From assembly GCA_947305065.1 (NCBI GenBank), contig CAMZCT010000006.1, positions 1-64,000 on the forward strand: DNA of 64,000 bases. The letters are read 5' to 3'. This stretch comes from an uncultured Mycoplasmatota bacterium. Its GTDB lineage: Bacteria > Bacillota_I > Bacilli_A > RF39 > UBA660. Each line of letters begins with the position of its first letter. Position 1 is the first letter of the stretch. The notes under the pieces were generated by a model. The model saw only the letters and a list, made by a program, of their open reading frames with translations. It was not told where the DNA came from and searched no databases. The position numbers and the translations under genes are program-made. Shown here piece by piece: positions 48,674 through 58,522 of the stretch.

Positions 48674-50134
48674 ATGAACTTAGATCAAACAGTAGTACAA
48701 GTACATATAGAAGATATTATACCTAATAGATTTCAACCAAGATTAAATTTTGATGAGAAAGCATTACAAGAACTAGCTGAATCAATCAAAGAACATGGCA
48801 TAATACAGCCTTTAGTACTAAGAAAACTTGGAGATAAATATGAAATAATAGCAGGAGAAAGAAGATATAAAGCTGCTACAATGGCTGGTTTATCAACTGT
48901 ACCAGCAGTTATATCTAACATAGATGATAATAGAGCTGCTGAAGTAGCAATAGTAGAGAATGTTCAAAGAAAGAATTTAACTGCTATTGAAGAAGCTCGT
49001 TCATATAAAAATCTTCTTGATAAAGGATATTTAACACAAGAAGGATTAGCTAAAAAGATGGGATTATCACAACCAGCAATAGCTAATAAATTAAGATTAC
49101 TAAACCTAGATGACGAAGTTCAACAAGCTTTATTAGATGAGAAAATATCTGAAAGACATGCTAGAACTTTATTAACTATTCCGGATAAAGAAACTCAAAA
49201 AGAATGGTTACATAGAATTATCAATGAAAGATTAACAGTAAGACAATTGGATACAGAATTAAAAAAATCAAATACTAAAATAGATCCAACAATTATAGAA
49301 GAAGATGATGATGATACAGATGGAGGAGTTCCAATAGTTGGAACAAAACCATCAATAGAAGAAATGAAAGCAAATTCGGTTGATATATTTGGAAAAGATA
49401 ACAAAGATTCTGTGGAAGAAATGATAAAACCTACAGAAGTGGTAAATGAAGAAATAGAAACTCTTGATTTAGAAGAACCAAGCAATATCAATGAAAAACC
49501 TCAAGATAGCTTTGTTAGTATTGATGAACCAGTTATTGAAACACCACAATCAACAGATAACATAGAAAATAGTTCATTCTTGGAATTAGATAAACCAAAA
49601 GAAGAAAACAAATTCTTTACATATAATAGTGATGAAGAACCAGCATATACTATAGAAAGTACAGAACCAGAAATGGAACCAGTTACAGAAGGCAATGATA
49701 ATACTTTTGAAATAGTTGACTTTAACCAAAGCAGTGAACCAAAGCAAGAAGAATCTGTTGCACTTGAGAATCCTTTCCAAGCAGCAGAAAAAGAACAACC
49801 TCAAGCTATTAATATGGAAGAAGATAATAGTATTAATACAGAATTTAATATTAGTTCAAACAACAAATTCTTTACTCCAACATTAAACGAAAGACAGAGT
49901 GTACAAGTAGTTGAGGAGAAAAAAGTAGAAAATCCAATGGACAGAGTTAGAGAATTAAAAGAACAAAAAAGCGAAGACTATGTTCCAGAAGGAGAATTAT
50001 CTTTAAAAGACACAATAAATATAATAAGAAAGAGTCTTGAAGATTTGGGAAATAGAGGAGTTTATGCAGAAGTTGAAGAGATTGACTTCCCTGATTTCTA
50101 CCAAATAACAGTAAAGATACCAAAAGACAACTAA
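48674..50134 (+). CDS. noc: ParB/Noc family nucleoid occlusion protein with long acidic insert
   Basis: IEDIIPNRFQPRLNFDEKALQELAESIKEHGIIQPLVLR, EIIAGERRYKAA, VAIVENVQRKNLTAIEEA, GLSQPAIANKLRLLNL, ERHARTLL; encoded after rsmG as is Bacillus noc. Confidence 0.85.
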   Translation: MNLDQTVVQVHIEDIIPNRFQPRLNFDEKALQELAESIKEHGIIQPLVLRKLGDKYEIIAGERRYKAATMAGLSTVPAVISNIDDNRAAEVAIVENVQRKNLTAIEEARSYKNLLDKGYLTQEGLAKKMGLSQPAIANKLRLLNLDDEVQQALLDEKISERHARTLLTIPDKETQKEWLHRIINERLTVRQLDTELKKSNTKIDPTIIEEDDDDTDGGVPIVGTKPSIEEMKANSVDIFGKDNKDSVEEMIKPTEVVNEEIETLDLEEPSNINEKPQDSFVSIDEPVIETPQSTDNIENSSFLELDKPKEENKFFTYNSDEEPAYTIESTEPEMEPVTEGNDNTFEIVDFNQSSEPKQEESVALENPFQAAEKEQPQAINMEEDNSINTEFNISSNNKFFTPTLNERQSVQVVEEKKVENPMDRVRELKEQKSEDYVPEGELSLKDTINIIRKSLEDLGNRGVYAEVEEIDFPDFYQITVKIPKDN

Positions 50135-50156
50135 TTGATATTAGTTGTTTTTAAAT
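50131..50156 (+). terminator. Terminator after noc
   Basis: CAACTAATTGATATTAGTTGTTTTTA. Confidence 0.7.
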
Positions 50157-50194
50157 AATAATATGTTATAATCTCTAAACAAAGGGGTTTAATT

Positions 50195-50536
50195 ATGATT
50201 AAAGTATATGATATTAAACTATACAAAAATGATAAATTAGAAAAAGAATATAATAGTATTAACGGTTTAAGCGATAAAAAAAGAATAATACTAAAACTAG
50301 ATGATACAAAAACAATAGTAAATGAAAAAGAATTTATAAGAGAAAATGATGAATATAAATTTTCTATAGATTTTGACAATAATAAAAGTATTATTCATTT
50401 AAAAGAGCATAATTTATCTTATGATATAAAAGTATTAGATGCTAAATACACAAAAAAAGAAAAAGAAATAGAAATTAAATATAAAATAGAAACTGACGAA
50501 GATTTAATTAAAATTATAATTGTAGAAAGTGTGTGA
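50195..50536 (+). CDS. DUF1934-like protein (YwiB position, upstream of argS)
   Basis: ~113-aa beta-rich ORF overlapping argS; assignment mainly from synteny. Confidence 0.5.
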   Translation: MIKVYDIKLYKNDKLEKEYNSINGLSDKKRIILKLDDTKTIVNEKEFIRENDEYKFSIDFDNNKSIIHLKEHNLSYDIKVLDAKYTKKEKEIEIKYKIETDEDLIKIIIVESV

Positions 50537-50540
50537 TTAC

Positions 50541-52292
50541 ATGCAACCATTTATTAAAGAACAAGAAAAATATATTAAGGAAAAATTACTAGAATTAGGA
50601 TATGAAATTGAAGAAGTTGTATTAAATGTATCTTCACGTCCAGAACTAGGTGACTACCAGTTTAATGGAATTATGGGGTTAGGGAAAAAATATCAAAAAA
50701 ATCCACGAGACATAGGCCAAGAATTAGTAGATTTAATAAAAAAAGAAAATAAGTACAAAGATATTAATATGGCTGGGCCAGGATTCATTAATATTACTTT
50801 TTCTGATGAAGAATTAATTAAACATGTTAATGAATTAAATAACAATATAGAAATAAACTATAAAATTAATAATCCTCGTACAATATTTTTAGACTATGGA
50901 GGAGCTAATGTTGCTAAGGCTCTACATGTTGGACATTTAAGAAGTGCAAACATAGGAGAAGCTTTAAAAAGGTTAGCATCATCTTTGGGAAATAAAGCTA
51001 TAGCCGATGCCCACTTAGGAGATTGGGGAAGACCAATAGGGTTAGTAATGTTAGAAATAAAGAACAAATATCCTGATTTACCTTATTTCGATTCTAATTA
51101 TAGTGGAGAATATCCTAAAGAATCTCCTGTAACAAATGAAGATTTAATGGAAATGTATCCAGTAGCTTCTTCAAAAGCAAAAGAAGACGAACAATATATG
51201 GAAGAAGCAAGAGAAATAACTGCCAAATTCCAAAATGGAGACAAAGGCTTAATGGCATTATGGAATCATATAATGGACGTTTCAAAAAAAGATATTAAAA
51301 GCACTTACGATCGCCTAAATACAACTTTTGAAGTATGGGAAGGTGAAAGTGATTGCGATAAATATATTCCAGAAATGATAGAATATTTAGAAGAAAAAAA
51401 TCTTGTAGAAGATAGTCAGGGAGCTAGAATAATTGAAATAAAAGAAGATAACGATGATCACGAAGTTCCTCCTTTATTATTAGTAAAATCTAATGGTTCT
51501 CATTCGTATGAAACTACAGACTTAGCTTGTATTTGGGAGAGAATGCATAAATGGAGTCCGGATGAAATATGGTATTTAACGGATTCTAGACAAGCTCTTC
51601 ATTTTGAACAAGTATTTAGAGCAGCTAGAAAGGCAAAAATAGTAAAAGAAGATACAGTATTAGAGTTTATCCCATTTGGAACAATGAATGGGACAGACGG
51701 AAAACCATTTAAAACAAGAGATGGTGGAACAATGAAACTAGATGATCTTTTAGATTTAGCAGCAGTAGAGTGTGAAAAAAAGATACTTCCAAATATAACT
51801 GGAAAAGAAAGAGAAGAAGTTGCTCATAAAGTTTCAATTTCAGCTGTTAAATACGCAGATTTACTTCCATATCGACTAACTGACTATATTTTTGATCCAG
51901 TAAAATTTAGTGACCTTCAAGGAAAAACAGGACCTTACCTTTTGTATTCTACTATAAGAATGAAATCTCTACTTAATAAAGCAGATCAAGAAAATATAAC
52001 TTATAAAGATGTTAAAGTTATATCAGATGAATACCAAAGAAATATAATGGTTAGTTTGTTAAATATCAACAACGTGTTGGTTAAATCTTTTGAATCTAGA
52101 TCCCTAAATGATATATGTGAACACCTATATAAAATAACTAATATTTACAACAATTTTTACTATCAAAACAGAATATTGACAGAAGAAGATATAGATAAAA
52201 GAGAAACTTGGTTAACTATAACAAAAATAGTTTACGAAAATAACTATAAATTACTCAATATTTTGGGTATAGATGTACCAGATAGAATGTAA
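50541..52292 (+). CDS. argS: Arginyl-tRNA synthetase
   Basis: DYGGANVAKALHVGHLRSANIGEAL, DAHLGDWGRPIG, TRDGGTMKLDDLL. Confidence 0.98.
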   Translation: MQPFIKEQEKYIKEKLLELGYEIEEVVLNVSSRPELGDYQFNGIMGLGKKYQKNPRDIGQELVDLIKKENKYKDINMAGPGFINITFSDEELIKHVNELNNNIEINYKINNPRTIFLDYGGANVAKALHVGHLRSANIGEALKRLASSLGNKAIADAHLGDWGRPIGLVMLEIKNKYPDLPYFDSNYSGEYPKESPVTNEDLMEMYPVASSKAKEDEQYMEEAREITAKFQNGDKGLMALWNHIMDVSKKDIKSTYDRLNTTFEVWEGESDCDKYIPEMIEYLEEKNLVEDSQGARIIEIKEDNDDHEVPPLLLVKSNGSHSYETTDLACIWERMHKWSPDEIWYLTDSRQALHFEQVFRAARKAKIVKEDTVLEFIPFGTMNGTDGKPFKTRDGGTMKLDDLLDLAAVECEKKILPNITGKEREEVAHKVSISAVKYADLLPYRLTDYIFDPVKFSDLQGKTGPYLLYSTIRMKSLLNKADQENITYKDVKVISDEYQRNIMVSLLNINNVLVKSFESRSLNDICEHLYKITNIYNNFYYQNRILTEEDIDKRETWLTITKIVYENNYKLLNILGIDVPDRM

Positions 52293-52358
52293 AATACAAA
52301 AAAGTAAAAAATAGTATTGTCATATCAAAAAAAATATGTATAATGGTGTCTAGTAGTT

Positions 52359-52805
52359 ATGGAGGAAATGCTAATGAGTTCAAAAAAATTAACTCTAGAA
52401 GAGTTAGAAGCTATGTCATATGATGATATAGCAGCAATTATTTTAAACGAATCAAAAAAGACAATGAAAATTAATGATTTGTTCAAGAAAGTATGTGATT
52501 TATTAAAACTTAGTGATGACGAGTATGTTAATAAATTACCAGCATTTTTCGATGTTTTAAGTACTGACCATCGTTTTATAATGTTAGAAGATGGCTCATG
52601 GGACATTAGAACTAGACATTCAACAAAGATTGTAATCGATAACGAAGAAGATGAAGAAGATATCATTCTTGAAGAAGAGGAAGATGAACCTGAAGAAGAA
52701 CAAGAAGATATATTCTATGATGAAGAAACATCTGATGATGATCCAGCAGACGACGATTTAAAAGATCTAGTAATTATTGAAGAAGATGAAGAAACAAATG
52801 GATAA
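52359..52805 (+). CDS. rpoE: DNA-directed RNA polymerase delta subunit
   Basis: HARE-HTH-like N-terminus and highly acidic C-terminal tail; downstream of argS. Confidence 0.88.
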   Translation: MEEMLMSSKKLTLEELEAMSYDDIAAIILNESKKTMKINDLFKKVCDLLKLSDDEYVNKLPAFFDVLSTDHRFIMLEDGSWDIRTRHSTKIVIDNEEDEEDIILEEEEDEPEEEQEDIFYDEETSDDDPADDDLKDLVIIEEDEETNG

Positions 52806-52861
52806 TAACCGTTTGTTTTTTTTACCCAAGATGATATAATACCAAAGAAAGGCGTGATACT

Positions 52862-53917
52862 ATGATAGAAAGATTAGAAGCAATATCAGAAAAATATCAA
52901 GAATTAACAAGACAACTAGCTTCTCCAGAGGTGTTGGCTGATTATAATGAACTAAAAAAACTATCAAAAGAGCAAAAAGATTTAGAAGAACAATACAATA
53001 AATATCAAGAATATAAAAAAACAATAAACGATATAGAAGAAACAAAAGAATTATTAAATGATCCAGAAATGGGAGAAATAGCTGCTCAAGAATTAGAAGA
53101 ATTAAACGAAAAGAAAGAAAAAATAACTCAAGAGTTAGAATTCTTATTAATTCCTAAAGATGAAAATGATGATAAAAATATTATTATGGAAATAAGAGGA
53201 GCAGCAGGCGGAGATGAGGCAAATATATTTGCTGGGGATTTATTTAGAATGTATCAACATTATGCTGATAAAAACAATTGGAAAATAGAAATAATAAATG
53301 AAGAACCAGGAACTGCTGGAGGATTTTCTCAAATTGAAGCAATTATAAAAGGTGATAAAGTATATTCTAAATTAAAATATGAATCAGGCTCACACAGAGT
53401 TCAAAGGATTCCAGTAACAGAATCTAATGGTAGAATTCAAACTTCTACAGCTACAGTTCTTATAATGCCAGAAGTAGAAGATGTAGATATAGAAATCAAT
53501 CCAAATGATTTAAGAATAGATGTATATTGTGCTACAGGTCATGGAGGACAAGGAGTAAACACAACTCCATCCGCAGTAAGAATTACTCACCTTCCAACCA
53601 ATACAGTAGTAACTTGTCAAAATGAAAGAAGTCAATTACAGAATAAACAAGAAGCAATGCAAGTATTAAAATCAAGACTATATCAAATGGCTCAGGAAGA
53701 ACAAGACGCTAAAGTTGGCAATGAAAGAAGAAGTAAAATAGGTACAGGAGATAGAGCAGAAAAAATAAGAACATACAACTATCCTCAAAACAGAGTAACT
53801 GACCATCGTATTGGTTATACAACTAACAACTTGGATAGAGTTATGGACGGAGCTCTAGATGACATAATAGATGCTCTAATTACAGAAGATATGGCTCGTA
53901 AACTTAGAGGAGAATGA
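52862..53917 (+). CDS. prfA: Peptide chain release factor 1
   Basis: AAGGDEANIFAGDLFRMY, CATGHGGQGVNTTPSAVRITHLPT, ERRSKIGTGDRAEKIRTYNYPQNRVTDHRI. Confidence 0.97.
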   Translation: MIERLEAISEKYQELTRQLASPEVLADYNELKKLSKEQKDLEEQYNKYQEYKKTINDIEETKELLNDPEMGEIAAQELEELNEKKEKITQELEFLLIPKDENDDKNIIMEIRGAAGGDEANIFAGDLFRMYQHYADKNNWKIEIINEEPGTAGGFSQIEAIIKGDKVYSKLKYESGSHRVQRIPVTESNGRIQTSTATVLIMPEVEDVDIEINPNDLRIDVYCATGHGGQGVNTTPSAVRITHLPTNTVVTCQNERSQLQNKQEAMQVLKSRLYQMAQEEQDAKVGNERRSKIGTGDRAEKIRTYNYPQNRVTDHRIGYTTNNLDRVMDGALDDIIDALITEDMARKLRGE

Positions 53918-54636
53918 AAGAAGAAATAGAATATCTAAAAAAGTATTTACATCCTGAAGATAATATAGATGAAGCAATAAAAAGACTCGAAAAAGGGGAA
54001 CCAATTCAATATATAGTTGGAGATGTTAACTTTTATGGAAACATAATAAAAGTTAATAAAAATGTTTTAATTCCTCGTCCAGAAACCGAAGAATTAGTAG
54101 AAAAAACAGTTGAATATTTAAAAGAATACTTTTCTAATGATATAGATATATTAGATATAGGTACAGGAAGCGGTTGTATACCCATATCTTTAAAAAAGAT
54201 ATTTCCTAAAGCGATTATAAAAGGAGTAGATATTTCTAAAGAAGCTTTAACAATAGCCAAGGAGAATGCTAACATTAATCATACAGACATAGAATTTATC
54301 AAAAGTGACGTATTTTCTAATGTAAAAGGTAAATATGATTGTATAATATCAAATCCTCCATATCTAACTGAAAACGACTATGTAATGGATATTGTTAAAA
54401 ACAATGAACCAGAAATAGCTTTATACGCTAAAGATGATGGTTTGTATTTTTATAAAAAAATAATAAAAGAAGCTAAAAAATATTTGAAAGATAGATTTAT
54501 AATAGCTTTTGAAATAGGGGAAAATCAAAAAAAAGCTATAATAGAAATGGCTAAACAGCATTATCCAGATTCTACGATAATAGCTTCTAAAGATTTAAGA
54601 AAATTTGATAGATTTATTTTTATAATAAATAAGTAG
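53914..54636 (+). CDS. prmC: Peptide chain release factor N5-glutamine methyltransferase
   Basis: EPIQYIVGDVNFYG, VLIPRPETEELVE, LDIGTGSGCIPISL, IISNPPYL. Confidence 0.96.
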   Translation: MKEEIEYLKKYLHPEDNIDEAIKRLEKGEPIQYIVGDVNFYGNIIKVNKNVLIPRPETEELVEKTVEYLKEYFSNDIDILDIGTGSGCIPISLKKIFPKAIIKGVDISKEALTIAKENANINHTDIEFIKSDVFSNVKGKYDCIISNPPYLTENDYVMDIVKNNEPEIALYAKDDGLYFYKKIIKEAKKYLKDRFIIAFEIGENQKKAIIEMAKQHYPDSTIIASKDLRKFDRFIFIINK

Positions 54637-54747
54637 TAAAAGCTACTTTTTTATTTACTTAAAAATAGTCAAATGCCCCTAATTCATTTGACAAAAGTAT
54701 ATATAAAATATAATATTAAATTATAAGAAGCAAAAGAGAGTGATCTT

Positions 54748-55998
54748 ATGAAACAGCTGATAATTAACGGAAACAAACAATTAAGTGGCGAAATTAAAAT
54801 TAGTGGAGCAAAAAATGGTGTGGTAGCTTTAATACCAGCGGCAATTCTTTCAGATGAAGGGGTAACTTTATATAACGTGCCCAACATATCAGACACCAAA
54901 TCACTATTAGATATATTAGATTTATTGAATTGTAATGTTGAGTATAAAGACGAAGTATTAAAAATAGATACAAAACAATTAGAAAATAAAGTAATAAAAG
55001 AAGAATTAGCAAAGAGATTAAGAGCATCATACTATTTTATGGGAGCATTATTAGCAAAATTTAACTATGTAGAAATTTATTTCCCTGGAGGATGTAATAT
55101 TGGTTCACGACCAATAGATTACCATATTAATGGATTTAAAAAACTTGGAGCAGAAGTAGAAATAGATGGAAACAAATATGTTTTTAAAACAAAAAAACTT
55201 AAAGGAGCGGATATTTACTTAGACTTTGCATCAGTAGGAGCTACAATAAATATAATGCTTGCTGCGGTAAAAGCCGAAGGAAAAACAACTATATCAAACG
55301 CTGCAAAAGAACCAGAAATCGTAAATGTTGCAAGTTTCTTAAATAGTATGGGAGCAAAAATAACTGGTGCAGGAACCAGCGAGATAAAAATAGAAGGTGT
55401 TAAACACTTAAAAAAAGGAGTAATAGATGTAATTCCTGATAGAATTGAAGCAGGTACATATGTAATAGCTGGAGCTTTAATGGGAAAAGATTTAAAAATA
55501 TCAGGAGTTATTGAAGAACATATTGAGGCTCTACTATCTAAACTAAAAGAAATGGGAGTAGAAATAAAAAAAGAAAAGAAATCTTTAATAATTAATAAAC
55601 CAAAAAAATACAAACCAATTAATATTAAAACTTTAGTATTCCCTGGCTTTCCAACAGATCTAGGGCAACCAGTAAGTGTATTATTAACTCAAGCAGATGG
55701 TGTGTCTATTTTTGAAGAGACAATATACGAAAACAGAATGGGACATATAAAATATCTTCAAAAAATGGGAGCTAACATAAGAGTTAACGATAGAACAGCA
55801 ATATTTATGGGACCAACACCTCTTAAAGGTGAAGAAGTAGTTGCTACTGATTTAAGAGCCGGAGCTTGTATGGTTTTAGCCGGGCTAACAGCTAAAGGAA
55901 CTACAATTATAAATGAAATAGATCATATTCTTAGAGGATATGAAAATATCGTTGAAAAGCTACAAAATGCAGGTGCAGATATAAGAATTAAAGAGTGA
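54748..55998 (+). CDS. murA: UDP-N-acetylglucosamine 1-carboxyvinyltransferase
   Basis: KISGAKNGVVALIPAAIL, PGGCNIGSRPIDYHI, PGFPTDLGQP, DLRAGACMVLAGL. Confidence 0.96.
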   Translation: MKQLIINGNKQLSGEIKISGAKNGVVALIPAAILSDEGVTLYNVPNISDTKSLLDILDLLNCNVEYKDEVLKIDTKQLENKVIKEELAKRLRASYYFMGALLAKFNYVEIYFPGGCNIGSRPIDYHINGFKKLGAEVEIDGNKYVFKTKKLKGADIYLDFASVGATINIMLAAVKAEGKTTISNAAKEPEIVNVASFLNSMGAKITGAGTSEIKIEGVKHLKKGVIDVIPDRIEAGTYVIAGALMGKDLKISGVIEEHIEALLSKLKEMGVEIKKEKKSLIINKPKKYKPINIKTLVFPGFPTDLGQPVSVLLTQADGVSIFEETIYENRMGHIKYLQKMGANIRVNDRTAIFMGPTPLKGEEVVATDLRAGACMVLAGLTAKGTTIINEIDHILRGYENIVEKLQNAGADIRIKE

Positions 55999-56038
55999 AA
56001 TTAAACTTGTTTCACTTTTTTTATGGTATACACTAAAT

Positions 56039-56067
56039 TTGACACAAACTTAAAAATTTGGTAATAT
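56039..56067 (+). promoter_or_regulatory. Sigma-A-type promoter for the non-coding locus upstream of the OapA-like gene
   Basis: TTGACA-N17-TAATAT downstream of the murA terminator hairpin (GTGAAATTAAACTTGTTTCAC-T-run). Confidence 0.7.
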
Positions 56068-56073
56068 TAGAAC

Positions 56074-56540
56074 GTGTTATGGTGCATTATCCTAGTCACA
56101 AATATTATCTGAAGGTAGGGCTAAAAATCTATCAATTGATCAATAGACACTTTGTATATCTGCTTGTTTCGCCCAGATTCGGGTGGATATATGATTTTAG
56201 AATCAAGGAGATAATATAATGGCATATATTTCGCCTCCTTTTTTCAAGTCATTAAATCTTTACTGATCATGTCGTGAGTGGTTAAGAGGGATATTATTTG
56301 AAATCTTAATTGCAAAAGCGAATAAGGATAGTCAAGTTGTGTTTGAGAAATTCTCTAGGGTGTATGTATTATAAAGTTTGAAGTGCGGACTAAGTGGTAA
56401 TCGAGTAATCGTAATGGGAACGTTCGATTATTTTCCTTAAAGAGAAATCGCCAAAGAGTAATCGATGGTGGAAAATAGAGAAATTCAACTCGACCAAAGC
56501 CGTAAAATTAATTTATGATATTACCATAAACTGTTTTTTT
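56074..56540 (+). ncRNA. Large structured non-coding RNA, candidate OLE RNA
   Basis: ~470 nt without a credible ORF, locally more G+C-rich, own promoter, several inverted repeats (e.g. TAATCGA...TCGATTA), ends in TTTATGATATTACCATAAACTGTTTTTTT just before an OapA-like gene. Confidence 0.65.
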
Positions 56541-56566
56541 ATAAATGCTTTATAAGGAGAGTTAAT

Positions 56567-57082
56567 ATGAAAGAAAATGTTAACTGGATATATAAAGTTT
56601 TTTTATTATCTTTTATTCTTTCAATAGTGTTTAGTAGTGGTTCTTCATTCATAGCTAATCGTGCTAATTCTATAATACTAGGAATAATAATTGTTTTTGT
56701 AATCATTATTGGAATAGTATTTGATATGATAGGAGTAGCAGTATTAACTAGCAATGAATCTAGTCTTCATGCTAAGGCTTCAAAGAAACTAAAAGGTGCT
56801 AAAGAAGCTATATCTATGTTAAAAAATGCCCCACGAGTTGCCTCAATTTGTAACGATGTAGTTGGTGACGTATGTGGTATTGTAAGTGGTAGTTTAGGAG
56901 CTGTGCTTACAATAAATATCGCTACTTATTTTAACTATAACGTAGTATTAATAACTACAATCATAACGGCTATTATTTCTGCTTTAACAGTAGGTGGAAA
57001 AGCGATATTTAAAACAATAGCAACAAAAAAAGCCGATACTATAGTATATAATGTTGGGAAAATAATAAGTATATTTAAATAA
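56567..57082 (+). CDS. OapA-like (OLE-associated protein A) four-TM membrane protein
   Basis: Four hydrophobic helices; IIIGIVFDMIGVAVLTSNESSLHAKASKKLKGAKEAISMLKNAPRVASICNDVVGDVCGIVSGSLGAVL...ALTVGGKAIFKTIATKKADTIVYNVGKI matches my recollection of the clostridial OapA ('CorB-like') family. Confidence 0.65.
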   Translation: MKENVNWIYKVFLLSFILSIVFSSGSSFIANRANSIILGIIIVFVIIIGIVFDMIGVAVLTSNESSLHAKASKKLKGAKEAISMLKNAPRVASICNDVVGDVCGIVSGSLGAVLTINIATYFNYNVVLITTIITAIISALTVGGKAIFKTIATKKADTIVYNVGKIISIFK

Positions 57083-57096
57083 TAAATATTTAATAC

Positions 57097-57124
57097 TTGA
57101 TTAGTTTAATTATTATGGTATAAT
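57097..57124 (+). promoter_or_regulatory. Promoter for rpmE
   Basis: TTGATT-N16-TATAAT with preceding TGG. Confidence 0.55.
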
Positions 57125-57182
57125 ACATTAGACGCAGAAATACTATGTTTAGAGTATTAAACATGGCGGAAGGAGTGTAATT

Positions 57183-57395
57183 ATGAAAAAGGGAATACAT
57201 CCAGAACAAAAAGATTGTAAGGTAACTTGCAGTTGTGGAGCAACATTTATGACTAAATCAACTAAAGATGAAATCTATATTGAAGTATGTAATGAATGTC
57301 ATCCATTCTATACTGGAAAACAAGGAAAAAGCAAAAAAGCTGGAAACATTGAAAAATTCAACCGTAAATATGGAATTACAGATGAAGCTGCTTAA
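57183..57395 (+). CDS. rpmE: 50S ribosomal protein L31 (zinc-binding form)
   Basis: [27 protein letters not shown]...[14 protein letters not shown]. Confidence 0.97.
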   Translation: MKKGIHPEQKDCKVTCSCGATFMTKSTKDEIYIEVCNECHPFYTGKQGKSKKAGNIEKFNRKYGITDEAA

Positions 57396-57487
57396 TAGCT
57401 TCTTTTTTATTTGTCAAAATATACAATAAATAGTAAATTCTTTTTTTACTTTACTTTAAGTTCCCATATATACGTGATATACTTAAA

Positions 57488-58522
57488 TTGGTGATATATA
57501 TGGGGAAAATAGGTTATTTGTTCAAAAGAATAAAAGGGATGAACTACAAAGGGTTCTTTAATACGATTGATGAAGTTCATAAAAAAAGCAAAAAGAATAA
57601 AATATCATTATTCTTTGATATTATTCATTGTGGCTTAAAATACCAAGCAGGATATATGGACTACAAATTATTAGAAATGTACAGAATACCAGAAAAGAAC
57701 AGAAATACTTTCATCACCAGAGGTATTAATAATGAAATAGTAACAAAGTACAATGATCCTAAGTATATCCATTTTTTCAGAGATAAAATAGATTTTAATA
57801 AAAAGTTTAATAAATATCTAAATAGAGACTGGATAGAAGTAACAGAAGATAATTATGAAGAATTTAAACAATTTACTAATAAACACAAAAAAATTGTTGT
57901 TAAACCAATAGATGAGAGTTGTGGAAAAGGCATAGAAATCATTGAGATAAATGATAAAAACGTTAAAAAAACATATGATAATATTTTAAAAACTAAAAGA
58001 AACTTAGTTGAAGAGGTTGCTAAACAATGTAAAGAATTATCCTCTCTTCATCCTGGCTCAATAAATACAATCAGAATGGTTACTTTAAATAATCATTTAG
58101 TAGCAGCATATCTTCGTATAGGTACCGGGAAAAATGTAGTAGATAATTTTAATCACGGAGGAATAACAGCACCAGTAAATATTGCAACCGGTATAATTGA
58201 CTACCCAGCTATTGATAAACATGATCACGTATACGAAAAACATCCAGATACTAATGTATCTATAGTATGGTTTCAAATACCTAAATGGAATAGAATTAAA
58301 AGATATATAGAAGAATGTTCTAAGAAAATACCAGAAATGGGCTATGTAGGATGGGATGTTTGTGTTGGAGAAAACGGACCTTGTTTGATAGAGGGAAATG
58401 AATTTCCAGGCCATGATATCTATCAATTACCACCACATAGAACAGATAATATAGGTATGTTACCATTATTTAAAAAAGCTATGGAAGGAGATTTAGAAAA
58501 TGAAAATAGCGATAGCAACTGA
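57488..58522 (+). CDS. Sugar-transfer-associated ATP-grasp family protein
   Basis: KIVVKPIDESCGKGIEI, LHPGSINTIRMVTL, IGTGKNVVDNFNHGGITAPVN, GYVGWDVCVGENGPCLIEGNEFPGHDIYQ. Confidence 0.8.
   Translation: MVIYMGKIGYLFKRIKGMNYKGFFNTIDEVHKKSKKNKISLFFDIIHCGLKYQAGYMDYKLLEMYRIPEKNRNTFITRGINNEIVTKYNDPKYIHFFRDKIDFNKKFNKYLNRDWIEVTEDNYEEFKQFTNKHKKIVVKPIDESCGKGIEIIEINDKNVKKTYDNILKTKRNLVEEVAKQCKELSSLHPGSINTIRMVTLNNHLVAAYLRIGTGKNVVDNFNHGGITAPVNIATGIIDYPAIDKHDHVYEKHPDTNVSIVWFQIPKWNRIKRYIEECSKKIPEMGYVGWDVCVGENGPCLIEGNEFPGHDIYQLPPHRTDNIGMLPLFKKAMEGDLENENSDSN

Noticed and set aside
56074-56540. RNase P RNA, tmRNA or self-splicing intron as identity of the large ncRNA
   Set aside because: I found no GAGGAAAGTCC core (RNase P), no tmRNA tag/GGTTCGAC T-arm pattern, and no group II domain V-like hairpin or intron-encoded protein.
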